DNA of 64,000 nucleotides from Rhizobium sp. ZPR4 (GCF_040215725.1 NZ_CP157967.1:1736001-1800000), one strand, 5' to 3'. Positions 17,975 through 27,240 are shown, counted from the first letter of the stretch. Translations and numbers: made by a program. The notes: generated by a model from the letters alone, not told the origin.

Positions 17975-18227
17975 CCCATGTGTCCTATGCCCGGATGGGC
18001 GAAATTGCAATGTTGAGAACGGGATAAGGCGATCTCGGTTCGACATCGCTCCCATCGCAAACATTACGTCACACACCCTCCCGGCATGAGCGACAGCACG
18101 CTATGGGCTTTTCCAACGACGACAGGGAAGGAAAAATAGTCGATCGATCGCATGGCGTTCCGGACTCAATATATCCGGAAACTCAAATAGGCTCCTGATA
18201 GAGCTGGAGAATGGCCTTCAGCGAATT

Positions 18228-18255
18228 GTGAAGGGGGCGCAATCGCCCCCTTCAC
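18228..18255 (-). terminator. Terminator hairpin after the nucleoside hydrolase gene
   Basis: Perfect 12-bp stem GTGAAGGGGGCG / CGCCCCCTTCAC with a four-base loop, starting 6 bp past the stop of the nucleoside hydrolase gene on the minus strand. No T-run follows, but the stem is very GC-rich. The 250 bp between this and cobA (17975-18227) hold no gene that I can support. Confidence 0.65.
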
Positions 18256-18260
18256 GGGGC

Positions 18261-19220
18261 TTAGTGCTTCACCTTGCCCAGAATCACGTCGCGGATCAGA
18301 TCGAGAACCTGCTGCGAGCGAATGCCGGTGCAGGCGATCTGGCTCGGAAGATTGTCCCAATCGCCCGGCGGGAAGCGGCGGCCATCCTGCTTGATGATCG
18401 TCTGGCCATCGGCAATGCCGCCGCAGACGACGCGGATCGATCCCTCGATCGTGTCGAACAGCTCGGGCGCCACGACATAGACGCAGGCGCAGCTGTCGTG
18501 GACCATCATGCCGTCTTCGACCGCATGCTTGTAGAAATCGATATAGGACTGCGAGAGGTCGGACAGCAGCTGCACAGACGGCCCGCCCGCCTTTGCCATG
18601 TCAGCCAGATAGCTGCGGCTCATGGTCGTTACCGACGTGACGTCGAGACCGACCACGACGACCTTCCAGGGCGCCTTCATGATGAAATCGGCGGCTTCCG
18701 GATCGCCGTGAATATTGGCTTCCGCGACCGGAGTGACATTGCCCGGTACGTAGAAATTACCGCCCATGATCACAACACCCTTCACGAGCGAGGCGATTTC
18801 GGAATCATGCTTCAGCGCCAGGGCCAGATTTGTCATGCGGCCGACGGCGACCAGGGTCACCTCACCCGGATTGGCACGGACGGTGTCGATGATGAACTGA
18901 TAGGCCGGACGCGGATCGGCCGGCAGGTCGATCGTCTCGGGCACATCGATGTCGCCGAGACCGTTATGACCGTGAACGACGGTCGGCCACGGCCGTTCCT
19001 GCCGCGAGGGATCGAAAGTGACGCTGGCGCCGCGCGCGACCGGGCACGGAATATTCCACTCGCGCTTCAGAAACAGCGCGTTGCGCGTCGTCGTATCAAC
19101 TGAGGCGTTGCCAAAAACCGTCGTCACGCCAAGAAGGTCGATATTCGGGTGACGATGCAGGAAGAGAAGCGCCATGGCGTCATCGACGCCCGGATCCGTA
19201 TCATAAATGACCTTATGCAT
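18261..19220 (-). CDS. Inosine-uridine-type nucleoside hydrolase
   Basis: Ca-dependent N-ribohydrolase of 319 aa. The N-terminal DTDPGVDDAMALLFL is the metal/ribose site; further marks are HGHNGLGDI, GGNFYVPGNVTPVAEANIHG and HDSCACVYV. It splits ribonucleosides into base and ribose for salvage. It sits between cobA and cobE but has its own promoter region and terminator, so a role in cobalamin synthesis is not implied. Release of a base usable for the lower ligand is possible but speculative. Confidence 0.92.
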   Translation of the reverse strand: MHKVIYDTDPGVDDAMALLFLHRHPNIDLLGVTTVFGNASVDTTTRNALFLKREWNIPCPVARGASVTFDPSRQERPWPTVVHGHNGLGDIDVPETIDLPADPRPAYQFIIDTVRANPGEVTLVAVGRMTNLALALKHDSEIASLVKGVVIMGGNFYVPGNVTPVAEANIHGDPEAADFIMKAPWKVVVVGLDVTSVTTMSRSYLADMAKAGGPSVQLLSDLSQSYIDFYKHAVEDGMMVHDSCACVYVVAPELFDTIEGSIRVVCGGIADGQTIIKQDGRRFPPGDWDNLPSQIACTGIRSQQVLDLIRDVILGKVKH

Positions 19221-19382
19221 GATTTTTCCTTACCAACATACTGAATAAGCTTGATCTTCCGGAAACTTCCTCCCGCGGCGGATCGTGCTTGACTTATCGG
19301 CATACACGAGAACCGCCGATGGCGGAATGCCGTGGCGATGTCCTATGGAGCATTTGTGAGATTTGCGTGGCGAATTCGCTGC

Positions 19383-19787
19383 TCAGGCGATCCTGGCGAT
19401 CGCCGCTGTAGCAAAGCCGGACTTGATCTTGGGAAGCACAAGCTCCGAATCCGGGCCGGCGGCCGCCAGTGCAGCAGCCTCGGCGACACCGTGGCAACCG
19501 ACATGAGCAAAGACGATCTCGGAGGGGTTCTTCAGCCTCGGAGTCTCCCGCTCCAGTGCCGCCGCCTTGAAAAAGCGGGCCGGAAGGCGGAAATGCGTGG
19601 CAGTCTCGAGGATGGCCGGCTCATCCATGCGCGTATCGATCGAGACGACGGCCAGAACCTGGTCGCTCCTGATCCCGACCTCCTGGAACGCTCTTTCCGC
19701 AAGCATCCGCACGTCATTCCAGTCCGTACCGCGCTCACAGCCGAGGCCCAAAAGATACCGGCGGGTGAAATTGGCATATGTCGTCAT
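19383..19787 (-). CDS. cobE: Cobalamin biosynthesis protein CobE (CbiG C-terminal type)
   Basis: Protein of 134 aa from the ATG at 19787 with GGGAG upstream. It is a lone CbiG C-terminal domain: LLGLGCERGTDWNDV near the start, VLAVVSIDTRMDEPAI in the middle, and FAHVGCHGVAEAAALAAAG near the end. CobE occurs with the aerobic cob gene set, and its exact role is still unclear. It lies 162 bp upstream of the nucleoside hydrolase gene. Confidence 0.85.
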   Translation of the reverse strand: MTTYANFTRRYLLGLGCERGTDWNDVRMLAERAFQEVGIRSDQVLAVVSIDTRMDEPAILETATHFRLPARFFKAAALERETPRLKNPSEIVFAHVGCHGVAEAAALAAAGPDSELVLPKIKSGFATAAIARIA

Positions 19788-19934
19788 AGTCGCTCCCAAC
19801 GGCATCGGCCGATGTGACAGCTGTAGCGGGCACCTTTCGGCACGTCAATTTCGCCTGGTGTGTCCTGATAGCAATTGCCTTGCGGCAGGCGAAGTGCCAG
19901 AAGGCCGCTGATTTCCCGCCTTCGAGTTCCCGCC

Positions 19935-20720
19935 TTGCCAGATATTACATTCCAGATCCTGCTCCTACTGTTTGCCGCCGCATTCTTTGCCGGCTTCGTC
20001 GATTCCATTGCGGGCGGCGGCGGGCTGATCACCGTACCCGCCATGCTGCTATCGGGTATTCCGCCGCTACAGACCCTTGGCACGAATAAGGTGCAGTCGA
20101 TCTGCGGCGCGGCCTCGGCGACGATCGCCTACGCCCGGCAAGGACATGTCAGGCTTCGCGAACAGCTTCCGATGGCCGCAATGGCGGTCCTTGGAGGCAT
20201 GCTCGGCGCGCTGCTGGCGACAGTCATGCCGAGCGAAGTTCTGCGCATCATCCTGCCCTTCCTGCTGATCGCAATCGCGCTCTACTTCGCCATGAAGCCC
20301 AATCTCGGCGATGTCGAAAAACATCGACGCATGAGTGCCGGACTTTTCGGCGTGACGCTGGTACCCCTCATCGGCTTCTATGACGGCGCCTTCGGGCCGG
20401 GCACAGGCTCATTCCTGATGCTCGCCTTCGTGACGCTCGCCGGCTTCGGCCTGCTGAAGGCAACAGCACATACGAAGCTGCTCAACTTCGGCTCGAACCT
20501 CGGCGGCCTGATCGTCTTCATCTTCTCCGGCGCCATCCTCTGGAAGGTCGGGCTGACGATGGGTGTTGGCCAATTCCTCGGCGCCCAGCTCGGCTCGCGG
20601 CTCGCCATGCGCATCGGCGCCAAACTGATCAAGCCGCTGCTGGTCATCGTCTGCATCGCCTTTGCGGTCAAGCTGCTGGCCGACCCCACCCATCCGGTAA
20701 GGATCTGGCTGGGATTGTAA
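19935..20720 (+). CDS. TSUP (TauE/SafE) family membrane permease
   Basis: Integral membrane protein of about 261 aa from a TTG at 19935 (MPDITFQILLLLFAAAFFAG); a TTG at 19875 would add 20 residues with no membrane character. Family marks are VDSIAGGGGLITVPAML, LGTNKVQSICG, GFYDGAFGPGTGSFL and AHTKLLNFGSNL, in two repeated halves. TSUP proteins move organosulfur compounds, sulfite or other anions; some lie near cob genes and have been suggested to carry cobalt. The substrate is unknown here. Divergent from cobE. Confidence 0.87.
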   Translation: MPDITFQILLLLFAAAFFAGFVDSIAGGGGLITVPAMLLSGIPPLQTLGTNKVQSICGAASATIAYARQGHVRLREQLPMAAMAVLGGMLGALLATVMPSEVLRIILPFLLIAIALYFAMKPNLGDVEKHRRMSAGLFGVTLVPLIGFYDGAFGPGTGSFLMLAFVTLAGFGLLKATAHTKLLNFGSNLGGLIVFIFSGAILWKVGLTMGVGQFLGAQLGSRLAMRIGAKLIKPLLVIVCIAFAVKLLADPTHPVRIWLGL

Positions 20721-20820
20721 GATCCGGCCTTTGATTACCTCCGACGTAATTGATAGTGCTTCGGTACGCGCCGATGATCGCCCTGCCTGAACGGTTCAGG
20801 CGATCCAAAGGAGTTGACCG

Positions 20821-21186
20821 ATGACTGACGCAAACACCATTGCAGACCGCTATATCGCCATCTGGAACGAGGCCGATACCGACCGCAGGCGTGCGCTCAT
20901 CGCCGAGGCATGGACGGAAAATTGCAGCTATGTCGACCCGATGATGCGTGCAGGCAATCGCGAAGAGATCCATGCACTGGTTACAGCGGCGCACGACCGC
21001 TTCCCCGGCTTCCACTTCACGCTCATCACGAACGGCGATCGCCATGGCGACAATCTCCGCTTCTCCTGGGGTTTCGGCCCGGCCGATGCCGAGCCGCTGA
21101 TCAAGGGCACGGATTTCGCCATCCTCGAGGGTGACCAGCTGAAGTCCGTTCACGGCTTCATCGACCAGCTGCCGGCTGCCGCATGA
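20821..21186 (+). CDS. SnoaL-like (NTF2-fold) protein
   Basis: Protein of 121 aa, AAAGGAG 6 bp before the ATG. The pattern of an NTF2/SnoaL alpha+beta barrel is visible: IADRYIAIWNEADTDRRRAL, SYVDPMMRAGNREEIHALV, HDRFPGFHFTL, and a strand-rich C-terminal half. Such proteins are small-molecule isomerases, hydrolases or binding proteins; the substrate is unknown. It overlaps the following XRE regulator by 4 bp, so the two are probably one regulatory unit. Confidence 0.8.
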   Translation: MTDANTIADRYIAIWNEADTDRRRALIAEAWTENCSYVDPMMRAGNREEIHALVTAAHDRFPGFHFTLITNGDRHGDNLRFSWGFGPADAEPLIKGTDFAILEGDQLKSVHGFIDQLPAAA

Positions 21187-21986
21187 TGAACCCGGCCCGC
21201 TCTCTCGGCGACCATCTGCGCGAATGGCGGCAACGCCGCCGCCTGAGCCAGCTCGAATTCGCCCTTGAAGCCAATATATCGCAGCGACATCTGAGCTTCA
21301 TCGAGAGCGGGCGGGCGCTTCCAAGCCGCGAGATGCTGATGCATCTCGCAGAACGGCTCGATGTGCCCTTGCGCGATCGCAACCCCATGCTTCTCGCGGC
21401 CGGATTTGCACCGGTCTTTCCCGAACGCAAGTTGGATGATCCGGCACTTGCCCCGGCGCGGCGGGCGATCGATATGCTGCTGAAAGGTCACGAGCCCTTC
21501 CCGGCCCTGGCGGTCGACCGACATTGGACGCTCATCGCCGCCAATGCCGCCGTCGCTCCGCTGCTCGCAGGGGTGAGCGATGCCTCGCTGACCGAAGGAC
21601 CAATTAACGTCCTGCGGCTCAGCCTGCACCCCCACGGCTTGGCGCCTCGGATCGCCAATCTCCATGAATGGCGGGCACATCTGTTGGAACGCCTACGCCA
21701 GCAGATATCGGCGACAGGTGATCCTGTTTTGAAAAAACTGCTTGAGGAATTGTCGGCCTATCCCGCACCACCTGCGCCGAAATCGGCAGCTCCGGAACGG
21801 GATTTTGCCGGCATCGCCGTACCTCTGGAACTTATCACCGAAGCGGGACATCTATCGTTTTTGTCCACTACGACGGTCTTCGGAACGCCTGTCGATGTCA
21901 CGCTGTCGGAACTCGCAATCGAATCCTTCTTTCCCGCGAATCCGCAGACGGCGGAAACTCTGAGGACGATGCTGCCGGGCAGCTAA
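21183..21986 (+). CDS. XRE-family transcriptional regulator with MmyB-like ligand domain
   Basis: Regulator of 267 aa. The N-terminal HTH (residues about 10-70: RRRLSQLEFALEANISQRHL, FIESGRALPSREMLMHLAE) is followed by an MmyB-like ligand-binding domain (LAVDRHWTLIAANAAVAPLL, GPINVLRLSLHPHGLAPRI, LEELSAYPAP). The family often controls neighbouring genes for small-molecule metabolism. It is coupled to the SnoaL-like gene and convergent with cobO. Confidence 0.88.
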   Translation: MMNPARSLGDHLREWRQRRRLSQLEFALEANISQRHLSFIESGRALPSREMLMHLAERLDVPLRDRNPMLLAAGFAPVFPERKLDDPALAPARRAIDMLLKGHEPFPALAVDRHWTLIAANAAVAPLLAGVSDASLTEGPINVLRLSLHPHGLAPRIANLHEWRAHLLERLRQQISATGDPVLKKLLEELSAYPAPPAPKSAAPERDFAGIAVPLELITEAGHLSFLSTTTVFGTPVDVTLSELAIESFFPANPQTAETLRTMLPGS

Positions 21987-22001
21987 ACGCTCGCCAGGCG
22001 A

Positions 22002-22646
22002 TCAGAACTCGACGCCCGGCTGTCCCTTAATGCCCGAGCGGAACGGATGCTTGATCAATTCCATCTCGGTGACAAGGTCGGCAATCTCGATCAGCTCTTC
22101 CTTGGCGTTACGGCCCGTCAAGACCACATGGGTCATGTAGGGCTTCTCGTTCCTGAGGAATTCGATCACGTCGTTGATGTCGAGATAGTCGTAACGAAGT
22201 GCAATGTTGATTTCATCGAGCAGCACCATGGAATTGCGCTCGTCGCGGATCAGCTCCTTGGCCTTTTCCCAGGCAGCAGAGGCCGCTGCCACGTCGCGGG
22301 CGCGGTCCTGCGTCTCCCAGGTAAAACCTTCACCCATCGTATGGAACTGGCAGAGATCGGCGAAATGCTTCTCGATCAGGTCACGCTCGCCGGTCCACAT
22401 GGCACCCTTGATGAACTGCACGACGGCACTCGGCTTCCCATGGGCGATGTGACGGAAGATCATGCCGAAGGCGGAGGAGGATTTTCCCTTGCCCTTGCCG
22501 GTATGGACGATGATCAAGCCCTTCTCATCGTTTTTGGTCGCCATGATCTTGTCGCGCGCAGCCTTTTTCTTGGCCATCTTGTCGGCGTGACGGGCATCGT
22601 CATTCTTCGGTGCGTCCGCGCCGGTTTCGGCCAATTCGTCGCTCAT
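22002..22646 (-). CDS. cobO: Corrinoid adenosyltransferase CobO
   Basis: ATP:co(I)rrinoid adenosyltransferase of 214 aa, CobA/BtuR type. P-loop HTGKGKGKSSSAFGM near residue 50, then VVQFIKGAMWTGERDL, FHTMGEGFTWETQDRARD and VLLDEINIALRYDYL. A Lys-rich N-terminal extension of about 35 residues precedes the core. It overlaps the cupin gene by 4 bp and belongs to the cobP-cobW-cobN-cupin-cobO operon under the B12 riboswitch. Confidence 0.95.
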   Translation of the reverse strand: MSDELAETGADAPKNDDARHADKMAKKKAARDKIMATKNDEKGLIIVHTGKGKGKSSSAFGMIFRHIAHGKPSAVVQFIKGAMWTGERDLIEKHFADLCQFHTMGEGFTWETQDRARDVAAASAAWEKAKELIRDERNSMVLLDEINIALRYDYLDINDVIEFLRNEKPYMTHVVLTGRNAKEELIEIADLVTEMELIKHPFRSGIKGQPGVEF

Positions 22647-23242
22647 TGCATTCTCCCTGATATGATCGATTTCTGTGCCAACGGCCCGCCACGCCAGAGG
22701 TAGAGCGCGACAAGCGGCTCATCTTCCGTGCGCATGGCATGGCGGATGTTCGAGGGGTGATGGATGATCTCGCCCGACCAGCGTGGCAGGAACGGCTGCG
22801 CGTCCTTGCTCCATAGGGAGCCATCGGTCAGAGGGATATAAATCTCCTCGGCCACATGATGATGATCCGGATAGTGGACGCCAGGGCCAAGCAGCAGGAA
22901 GCCCCCCGCCATCTCCTCGCTTGCGAAATGGCCGCGTGTACCGAAGAGCTCGACCCAGCCATATCTCTGCAGGAAATCTTCGCCAAAATCGGTGATGCTA
23001 TAGGTCTGCGCCCAATGCAGCAGATCCGTTGAGCGAGAGAGCCGATCGAGCAAAGCCCCTTCAGCACCATCGGCAGCTTGGTCACGCTCGCGAAAATAGG
23101 CAACCACAGGAAGATCGCGCGCCGGAAGCGAGCGCTCCTTCATCGACCAGTCAAAACCCCTAATAAAATGCTGCAGCACCAGATCGCTGCGCGACTGCAA
23201 ATAATTCTGAAAAGCAACCAGGAGCTGATCGACCGCACTCAT
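22643..23242 (-). CDS. DMSP-lyase-like cupin protein
   Basis: Protein of 199 aa. The C-terminal half is a cupin with HYPDHHHVAEEIYIPL (His, His, Glu, Tyr) and IIHHPSNIRHAM supplying the last His, the metal-ligand set of DddQ/DddL-type dimethylsulfoniopropionate lyases. The N-terminal half is helical. It overlaps cobN and cobO by 4 bp each, so it is made as part of the cobalamin operon. DMSP cleavage is not shown by this; a related lyase or a corrinoid-linked function is equally possible. Confidence 0.75.
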   Translation of the reverse strand: MSAVDQLLVAFQNYLQSRSDLVLQHFIRGFDWSMKERSLPARDLPVVAYFRERDQAADGAEGALLDRLSRSTDLLHWAQTYSITDFGEDFLQRYGWVELFGTRGHFASEEMAGGFLLLGPGVHYPDHHHVAEEIYIPLTDGSLWSKDAQPFLPRWSGEIIHHPSNIRHAMRTEDEPLVALYLWRGGPLAQKSIISGRMQ

Positions 23243-26200
23243 GCCGTCGCCTCCTTGCCCTCTTTCAGGCTCTCCAGATCGAACCGTGCCGAATTGCTTC
23301 TCGGCGTCCAGAGCTTGCGGTCGATCGCTTCAAGCAGACGCTCCCGCATGTCCCGCAGCGCAGCCGGATTCTTCTCCGCCATGAAATCCCGCACGTTCTG
23401 ATCGACCACGAAGGCCTGATAGACGGCCTCGAATTGATGATTGCGCACCGCCCCCGTCGTCGCGGCGAAAGCGAAAAGATAATCCACCGTTGCCGCGATC
23501 TCGAAGGCACCCTTGTAGCCATGGCGCATGATACCATCGATCCACTTGGGATTGACGACCCGTCCACGCACGACCCGGCCGATCTCTTCCTCAAGCGAGC
23601 GGATCACAGGCTTTTCCGGCCTTGAATGATCGTTGTGATAGATCGAGGGACGCGCACCGCCAAGCTGCTCGGCCGCCACCGCCATGCCGCCCTCGAACTG
23701 ATAATAATCGTCGCTGTCGAGCAGATCATGCTCGCGGTTGTCCTGGTTCTGCACGACCGCCTGGATCGACCGCAATCGCTCCTCGAAAACACCGCGCTCA
23801 GCACGGCCTTCCTCGCCGGCGCCATAGGCATAGCTGCCCCAGACGAGATAGGCTTCAGCCAGATCGGCACGCCGCTCCCATCCCTTCTCATCAATGAGTG
23901 CCTGTAGACCGGCACCATAGGCTCCGGGCTTCGACCCAAAGATGCGATAGCCGGCCCTGCGGCTGGCAGAAGCCGTGTCGAGGCCGGCGGCTTCAAGCCG
24001 CGCGATCTCGCCACGCATGCGCGCTGCAATCGGATTGTCGGCAGCATCCTCATCGAGCATGCCGACAGCGCGGATTGCCTTGTCGAACAGGGCGATCTGC
24101 TCGGGAAACGCGTCACGGAAAAAGCCGGAGATGCGCAGCGTGACATCGACGCGCGGCCGCCTGAGCATTGCCGGCGCGATGATCTCGTAGCCGGTGACGC
24201 GGCGTGAGGTCATATCCCAGACGGGCTTGACGCCGATCAGCGCCAGCGCCTGCGCGACGTCATCGCCCCCCGTGCGCATGTTCGACGTGCCCCAGGCTGT
24301 CAGCCCGAAGGAGACGGGCCATTCGCCATGATCCTGCACATAGCGACGGATCAGCAGTTCGGCCGATTTTTGACCAAGCTCGTAGGCGGCCGGCGTCGGT
24401 ACAGCCCGGCTGTCGACCGAATAGAAATTCCGCCCCGTCGGCAGAACGTCGGGTCGGCCGCGCGTCGGCGCACCGGAGGGTCCGGGGGACACGAAACGGC
24501 CGTCGAGGCCTTTGAGCAGGGCTGCGATTTCCGCATCGCCGCAGGCCAGGATGGACGGCTGGAGCTTTGAGGCAATCTCACTGAGAACCATGCCGGTATG
24601 CGGCCAACTCTCCGGGCAGGCTATGTCGCCATCAACGAATTTCACGGCCAGAAGCTCGATACGCTCGACGGTGTCCCCCTGGGTACGCCAGGGGGCGTCG
24701 GAGATGTCTTGGAGGATGCCGGGGCGCGGGCCGATCCATTCGGCGGCCATGTCGCAGTCCAAAGGGTCGAAAGCTTTGCGTGGAGAGATACCCCCCTCTG
24801 TCAGCTTCGCTGACATCTCCCCCCCAAGGGGGGAGATTGGTGGGAATATGCCGCCCGGCTTTCCCACATCTCCATCAACTGTATCAGCGACTTCGCTTTG
24901 GTCGGAGGAAGTGCTGAGCCTTACCGATCTCTCCCCTTGTGGGGGAGATGTCGCGAAAGCGACAGAGGGGGGTGCCGCACCCTCCACACCCACCGAATTC
25001 TCTGTCCCGCCCAAAGCATCCCGAGCAATCGCCCGCTGCAGGCTCTGATCGCCACCCTCACCCAGCCCACGCGGCACTCTTGCCAGTGCCACCGTCAAAT
25101 CCGTCAGCAATCGCCCGGAAGGCGAAACGCCGAAGATGTGCAGGCCATCGCGGATCTGCATTTCCTTGAGATCGCAGAGATAGGCGTCGAGCTTGCGCAA
25201 TGCCTCGTCTTCACCCTCGCCCTTGGCGATGCCCGCATCCTGATCCAGGCCGATATCGGCGACGAGATCGAGGATCTGTTTGCGGAGCAGACGGATACGA
25301 CGCGGATCGCCGCCCGAAGCCTCGTAATATTCATCGACCAGTGCCTCCAGATCCTTCAGCGGGCCATAGCTTTCGGCACGCGTCAGCGGCGGCGTCAGAT
25401 GGTCGATGATGACGGCACTCGTGCGGCGCTTGGCCTGTGTGCCCTCGCCGGGATCGTTGACGATGAAAGGATAGAGGTTCGGCAGCGGCCCGAGGATCGC
25501 TTCCGGATAGCAGCTTTCCGATAGGGCTAGCGACTTGCCCGGCAGCCATTCGAGATTGCCGTGCTTGCCCATGTGGATGACCGCATGCGCGTCGAAGGAG
25601 CGGCGCAGGAAGGCATAGAAGGCCAGATAGCCGTGTGGCGGGACGAGATCGGGGGAGTGGTAGCTCTCCTTCGGATCGATATTGTAGCCGCGGGCCGGCT
25701 GGATACCGACAAGCACCTCGCCGAAACGGGTGAACGACAGGGCGAAACCGCCATCAATCGCGTAAGGATCTGCCTCCGGCTCGCCCCAGCGCGCCGTGAT
25801 CTCATCCTGAATCTGTTTCGGAAGTGACGCGAAGAAATCCTTGTAGCCGCTGAAGGAAAGCATCTCGCGAACGACGCGGCCATCATGCCCCGAATTTGTC
25901 GGGCCTTCCGCCAGATGCCGCATCAGCGCATCGCCATCGGCAGGCAGATCGGCAACGCCATAACCCGCCGCTTGCATCGCCTTCAGCACCTCGATCGTGC
26001 CGGCCGGCGTATCGAGCCCGACGCCGTTGCCGAGGCGCCCATCGCGGTTGGGATAATTTGCCATGACAAGCGCAACGCGGCGATCACCGGGCGGCGTATT
26101 GCGCAGCCGCGCCCAATTGGCGGCGAGCCGCGCCGTATAGCGCATGCGATCCTCAAGCGGCTCGCTGGCGACGATATTGGCCTCGACCCTTTCGTCATAG

Positions 26201-27231
26201 CGGGCGGCCGCCTTGAAGGACACGGCACGGGCAAGAACGCGCCCGTCGACCTCGGGCAACGCCACGTTCATACCGAGATCGCGCGCCGAAAGCCCCTGCG
26301 AGGATGCCTCCCAGGCTTCTTTCGACGAAGCCGAGAAGATGGCCTGAAGCACGACGGCCTCGCCCGTCTCCAGCACCGTCGCCTGACGATCCGCACCCGG
26401 AGCCGAAACGGCAAAGCCCGTGGTGTTAATGACCACGCCCGGCTTCAACTCGGTAAAGACACGTTCGAGAATGCCGACGGACACGGCATCCTTGAGACTA
26501 TAGGCAAAGACCGGCAGTGGCCGTATGCCCTCGGCGATGACAGCCTCTATCATGACTTCGACAGGCTTGGTCTCACCGCTCTGGACCAGCGCCCGATAGA
26601 AGGAAATCGCGACCGTCGGAGGTTCGAGTCCTGCAGGGGTCGCCACCTCCGAAACGGAAACCCTCCTCCATTCCTCAACGCCGATCATACCCTTGCCCGG
26701 CCACCAGATGCCAGCCTTCATCAGAGGTGCGGCAGGCATGGGCTTCTCGGCGCCGGAGAGCATCGCCTCGGCATAGCTAAGAAACGCCCGCGAATTCGTC
26801 TCGCCGCCCTCGATCAGATAGGACCAGAGTGCATTGAGATCATCGAGCGCGACGTTGGAAAAAGGCGTCAGCCCGGGATCGGGCTTCGAATCCCCCGGCA
26901 GCACTGCAATCAAGGCACCCTGGCGCGCCGCGCAGGCATGCAGCGCCTCCAGCGCATAATGAAAATAGCTTGCTCCTCCGAGCGCCCGCACGATGATGAG
27001 CTTCGCATGCCGGGCCGTCCGGTCGACATAGGTATCGACGGACATCGGATGTTTGAGGCTCATCAGGCTTGCGAGCCGAAGGGAACAGCCGCCCTCGCCG
27101 TGCGCCGCGGCAATCGACGCAAGCTCGGTATCGGCCGCCGACAGAAAGAGGATATCGCCGGGCGACTGCCCGAGATCGATCGCCTCTTCGCCGTCGCTGA
27201 TCGTTCCCTTTTGAGCTAAGAGGAGATGCAT
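23239..27231 (-). CDS. cobN: Cobaltochelatase subunit CobN (with in-frame repeat insertion)
   Basis: Large subunit of the ATP-dependent CobNST cobaltochelatase that inserts Co(II) into hydrogenobyrinic acid a,c-diamide; 1330 aa. Typical segments are YPNRDGRLGNGVGLDTPAG, IHMGKHGNLEWLPGKS (metal and tetrapyrrole region), ALARVPRGLGEGGDQSLQRA and WGTSNMRTGGDDVAQALALIG, with YQFEGGMAVAAEQLGG near the C-terminus. Family members I know are about 1250-1280 aa. The surplus is explained by roughly 65-70 extra residues near 745-816, encoded by a palindromic repeat (24790-24973) that is read through without a stop. ATG at 27231 with AGAGGAG-like sequence nearby; 9 bp after cobW. Confidence 0.95.
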   Translation of the reverse strand: MHLLLAQKGTISDGEEAIDLGQSPGDILFLSAADTELASIAAAHGEGGCSLRLASLMSLKHPMSVDTYVDRTARHAKLIIVRALGGASYFHYALEALHACAARQGALIAVLPGDSKPDPGLTPFSNVALDDLNALWSYLIEGGETNSRAFLSYAEAMLSGAEKPMPAAPLMKAGIWWPGKGMIGVEEWRRVSVSEVATPAGLEPPTVAISFYRALVQSGETKPVEVMIEAVIAEGIRPLPVFAYSLKDAVSVGILERVFTELKPGVVINTTGFAVSAPGADRQATVLETGEAVVLQAIFSASSKEAWEASSQGLSARDLGMNVALPEVDGRVLARAVSFKAAARYDERVEANIVASEPLEDRMRYTARLAANWARLRNTPPGDRRVALVMANYPNRDGRLGNGVGLDTPAGTIEVLKAMQAAGYGVADLPADGDALMRHLAEGPTNSGHDGRVVREMLSFSGYKDFFASLPKQIQDEITARWGEPEADPYAIDGGFALSFTRFGEVLVGIQPARGYNIDPKESYHSPDLVPPHGYLAFYAFLRRSFDAHAVIHMGKHGNLEWLPGKSLALSESCYPEAILGPLPNLYPFIVNDPGEGTQAKRRTSAVIIDHLTPPLTRAESYGPLKDLEALVDEYYEASGGDPRRIRLLRKQILDLVADIGLDQDAGIAKGEGEDEALRKLDAYLCDLKEMQIRDGLHIFGVSPSGRLLTDLTVALARVPRGLGEGGDQSLQRAIARDALGGTENSVGVEGAAPPSVAFATSPPQGERSVRLSTSSDQSEVADTVDGDVGKPGGIFPPISPLGGEMSAKLTEGGISPRKAFDPLDCDMAAEWIGPRPGILQDISDAPWRTQGDTVERIELLAVKFVDGDIACPESWPHTGMVLSEIASKLQPSILACGDAEIAALLKGLDGRFVSPGPSGAPTRGRPDVLPTGRNFYSVDSRAVPTPAAYELGQKSAELLIRRYVQDHGEWPVSFGLTAWGTSNMRTGGDDVAQALALIGVKPVWDMTSRRVTGYEIIAPAMLRRPRVDVTLRISGFFRDAFPEQIALFDKAIRAVGMLDEDAADNPIAARMRGEIARLEAAGLDTASASRRAGYRIFGSKPGAYGAGLQALIDEKGWERRADLAEAYLVWGSYAYGAGEEGRAERGVFEERLRSIQAVVQNQDNREHDLLDSDDYYQFEGGMAVAAEQLGGARPSIYHNDHSRPEKPVIRSLEEEIGRVVRGRVVNPKWIDGIMRHGYKGAFEIAATVDYLFAFAATTGAVRNHQFEAVYQAFVVDQNVRDFMAEKNPAALRDMRERLLEAIDRKLWTPRSNSARFDLESLKEGKEATA
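24790..24973. repeat. Palindromic repetitive element inside cobN
   Basis: An inverted repeat of about 184 bp: the left end ACCCCCCTCTGTC pairs with the right end GACAGAGGGGGGT, and each end holds further small hairpins (TGTCAGCTTCGCTGACA; TGTCGCGAAAGCGACA; and CTCCCCCC-AA-GGGGGGAG). The core at about 24835-24920 is unrelated to CobN. Sequences of this type are, as I remember them, dispersed in many copies in Rhizobium genomes, usually between genes. Here the element is open in the cobN frame. Exact borders and any target duplication could not be set. Confidence 0.8.
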
Positions 27232-27240
27232 GGATTTCCC

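Noticed and set aside
17975..18227. B12 riboswitch upstream of cobA
   Set aside because: No AGCCACTG box, GGGAA block or closing CAGGAGACCTGCC on the minus strand here.
24790..24973. Frameshift or pseudogene in cobN caused by the repeat
   Set aside because: The frame stays open through the insert and conserved CobN blocks continue on both sides.
24790..24973. Insertion sequence or CRISPR array
   Set aside because: No transposase gene and no regular spacer-repeat pattern; the palindrome is too short and single.
25885..27219. 444-codon open frame on the plus strand opposite cobN
   Set aside because: Antisense shadow of cobN with no recognisable domain.
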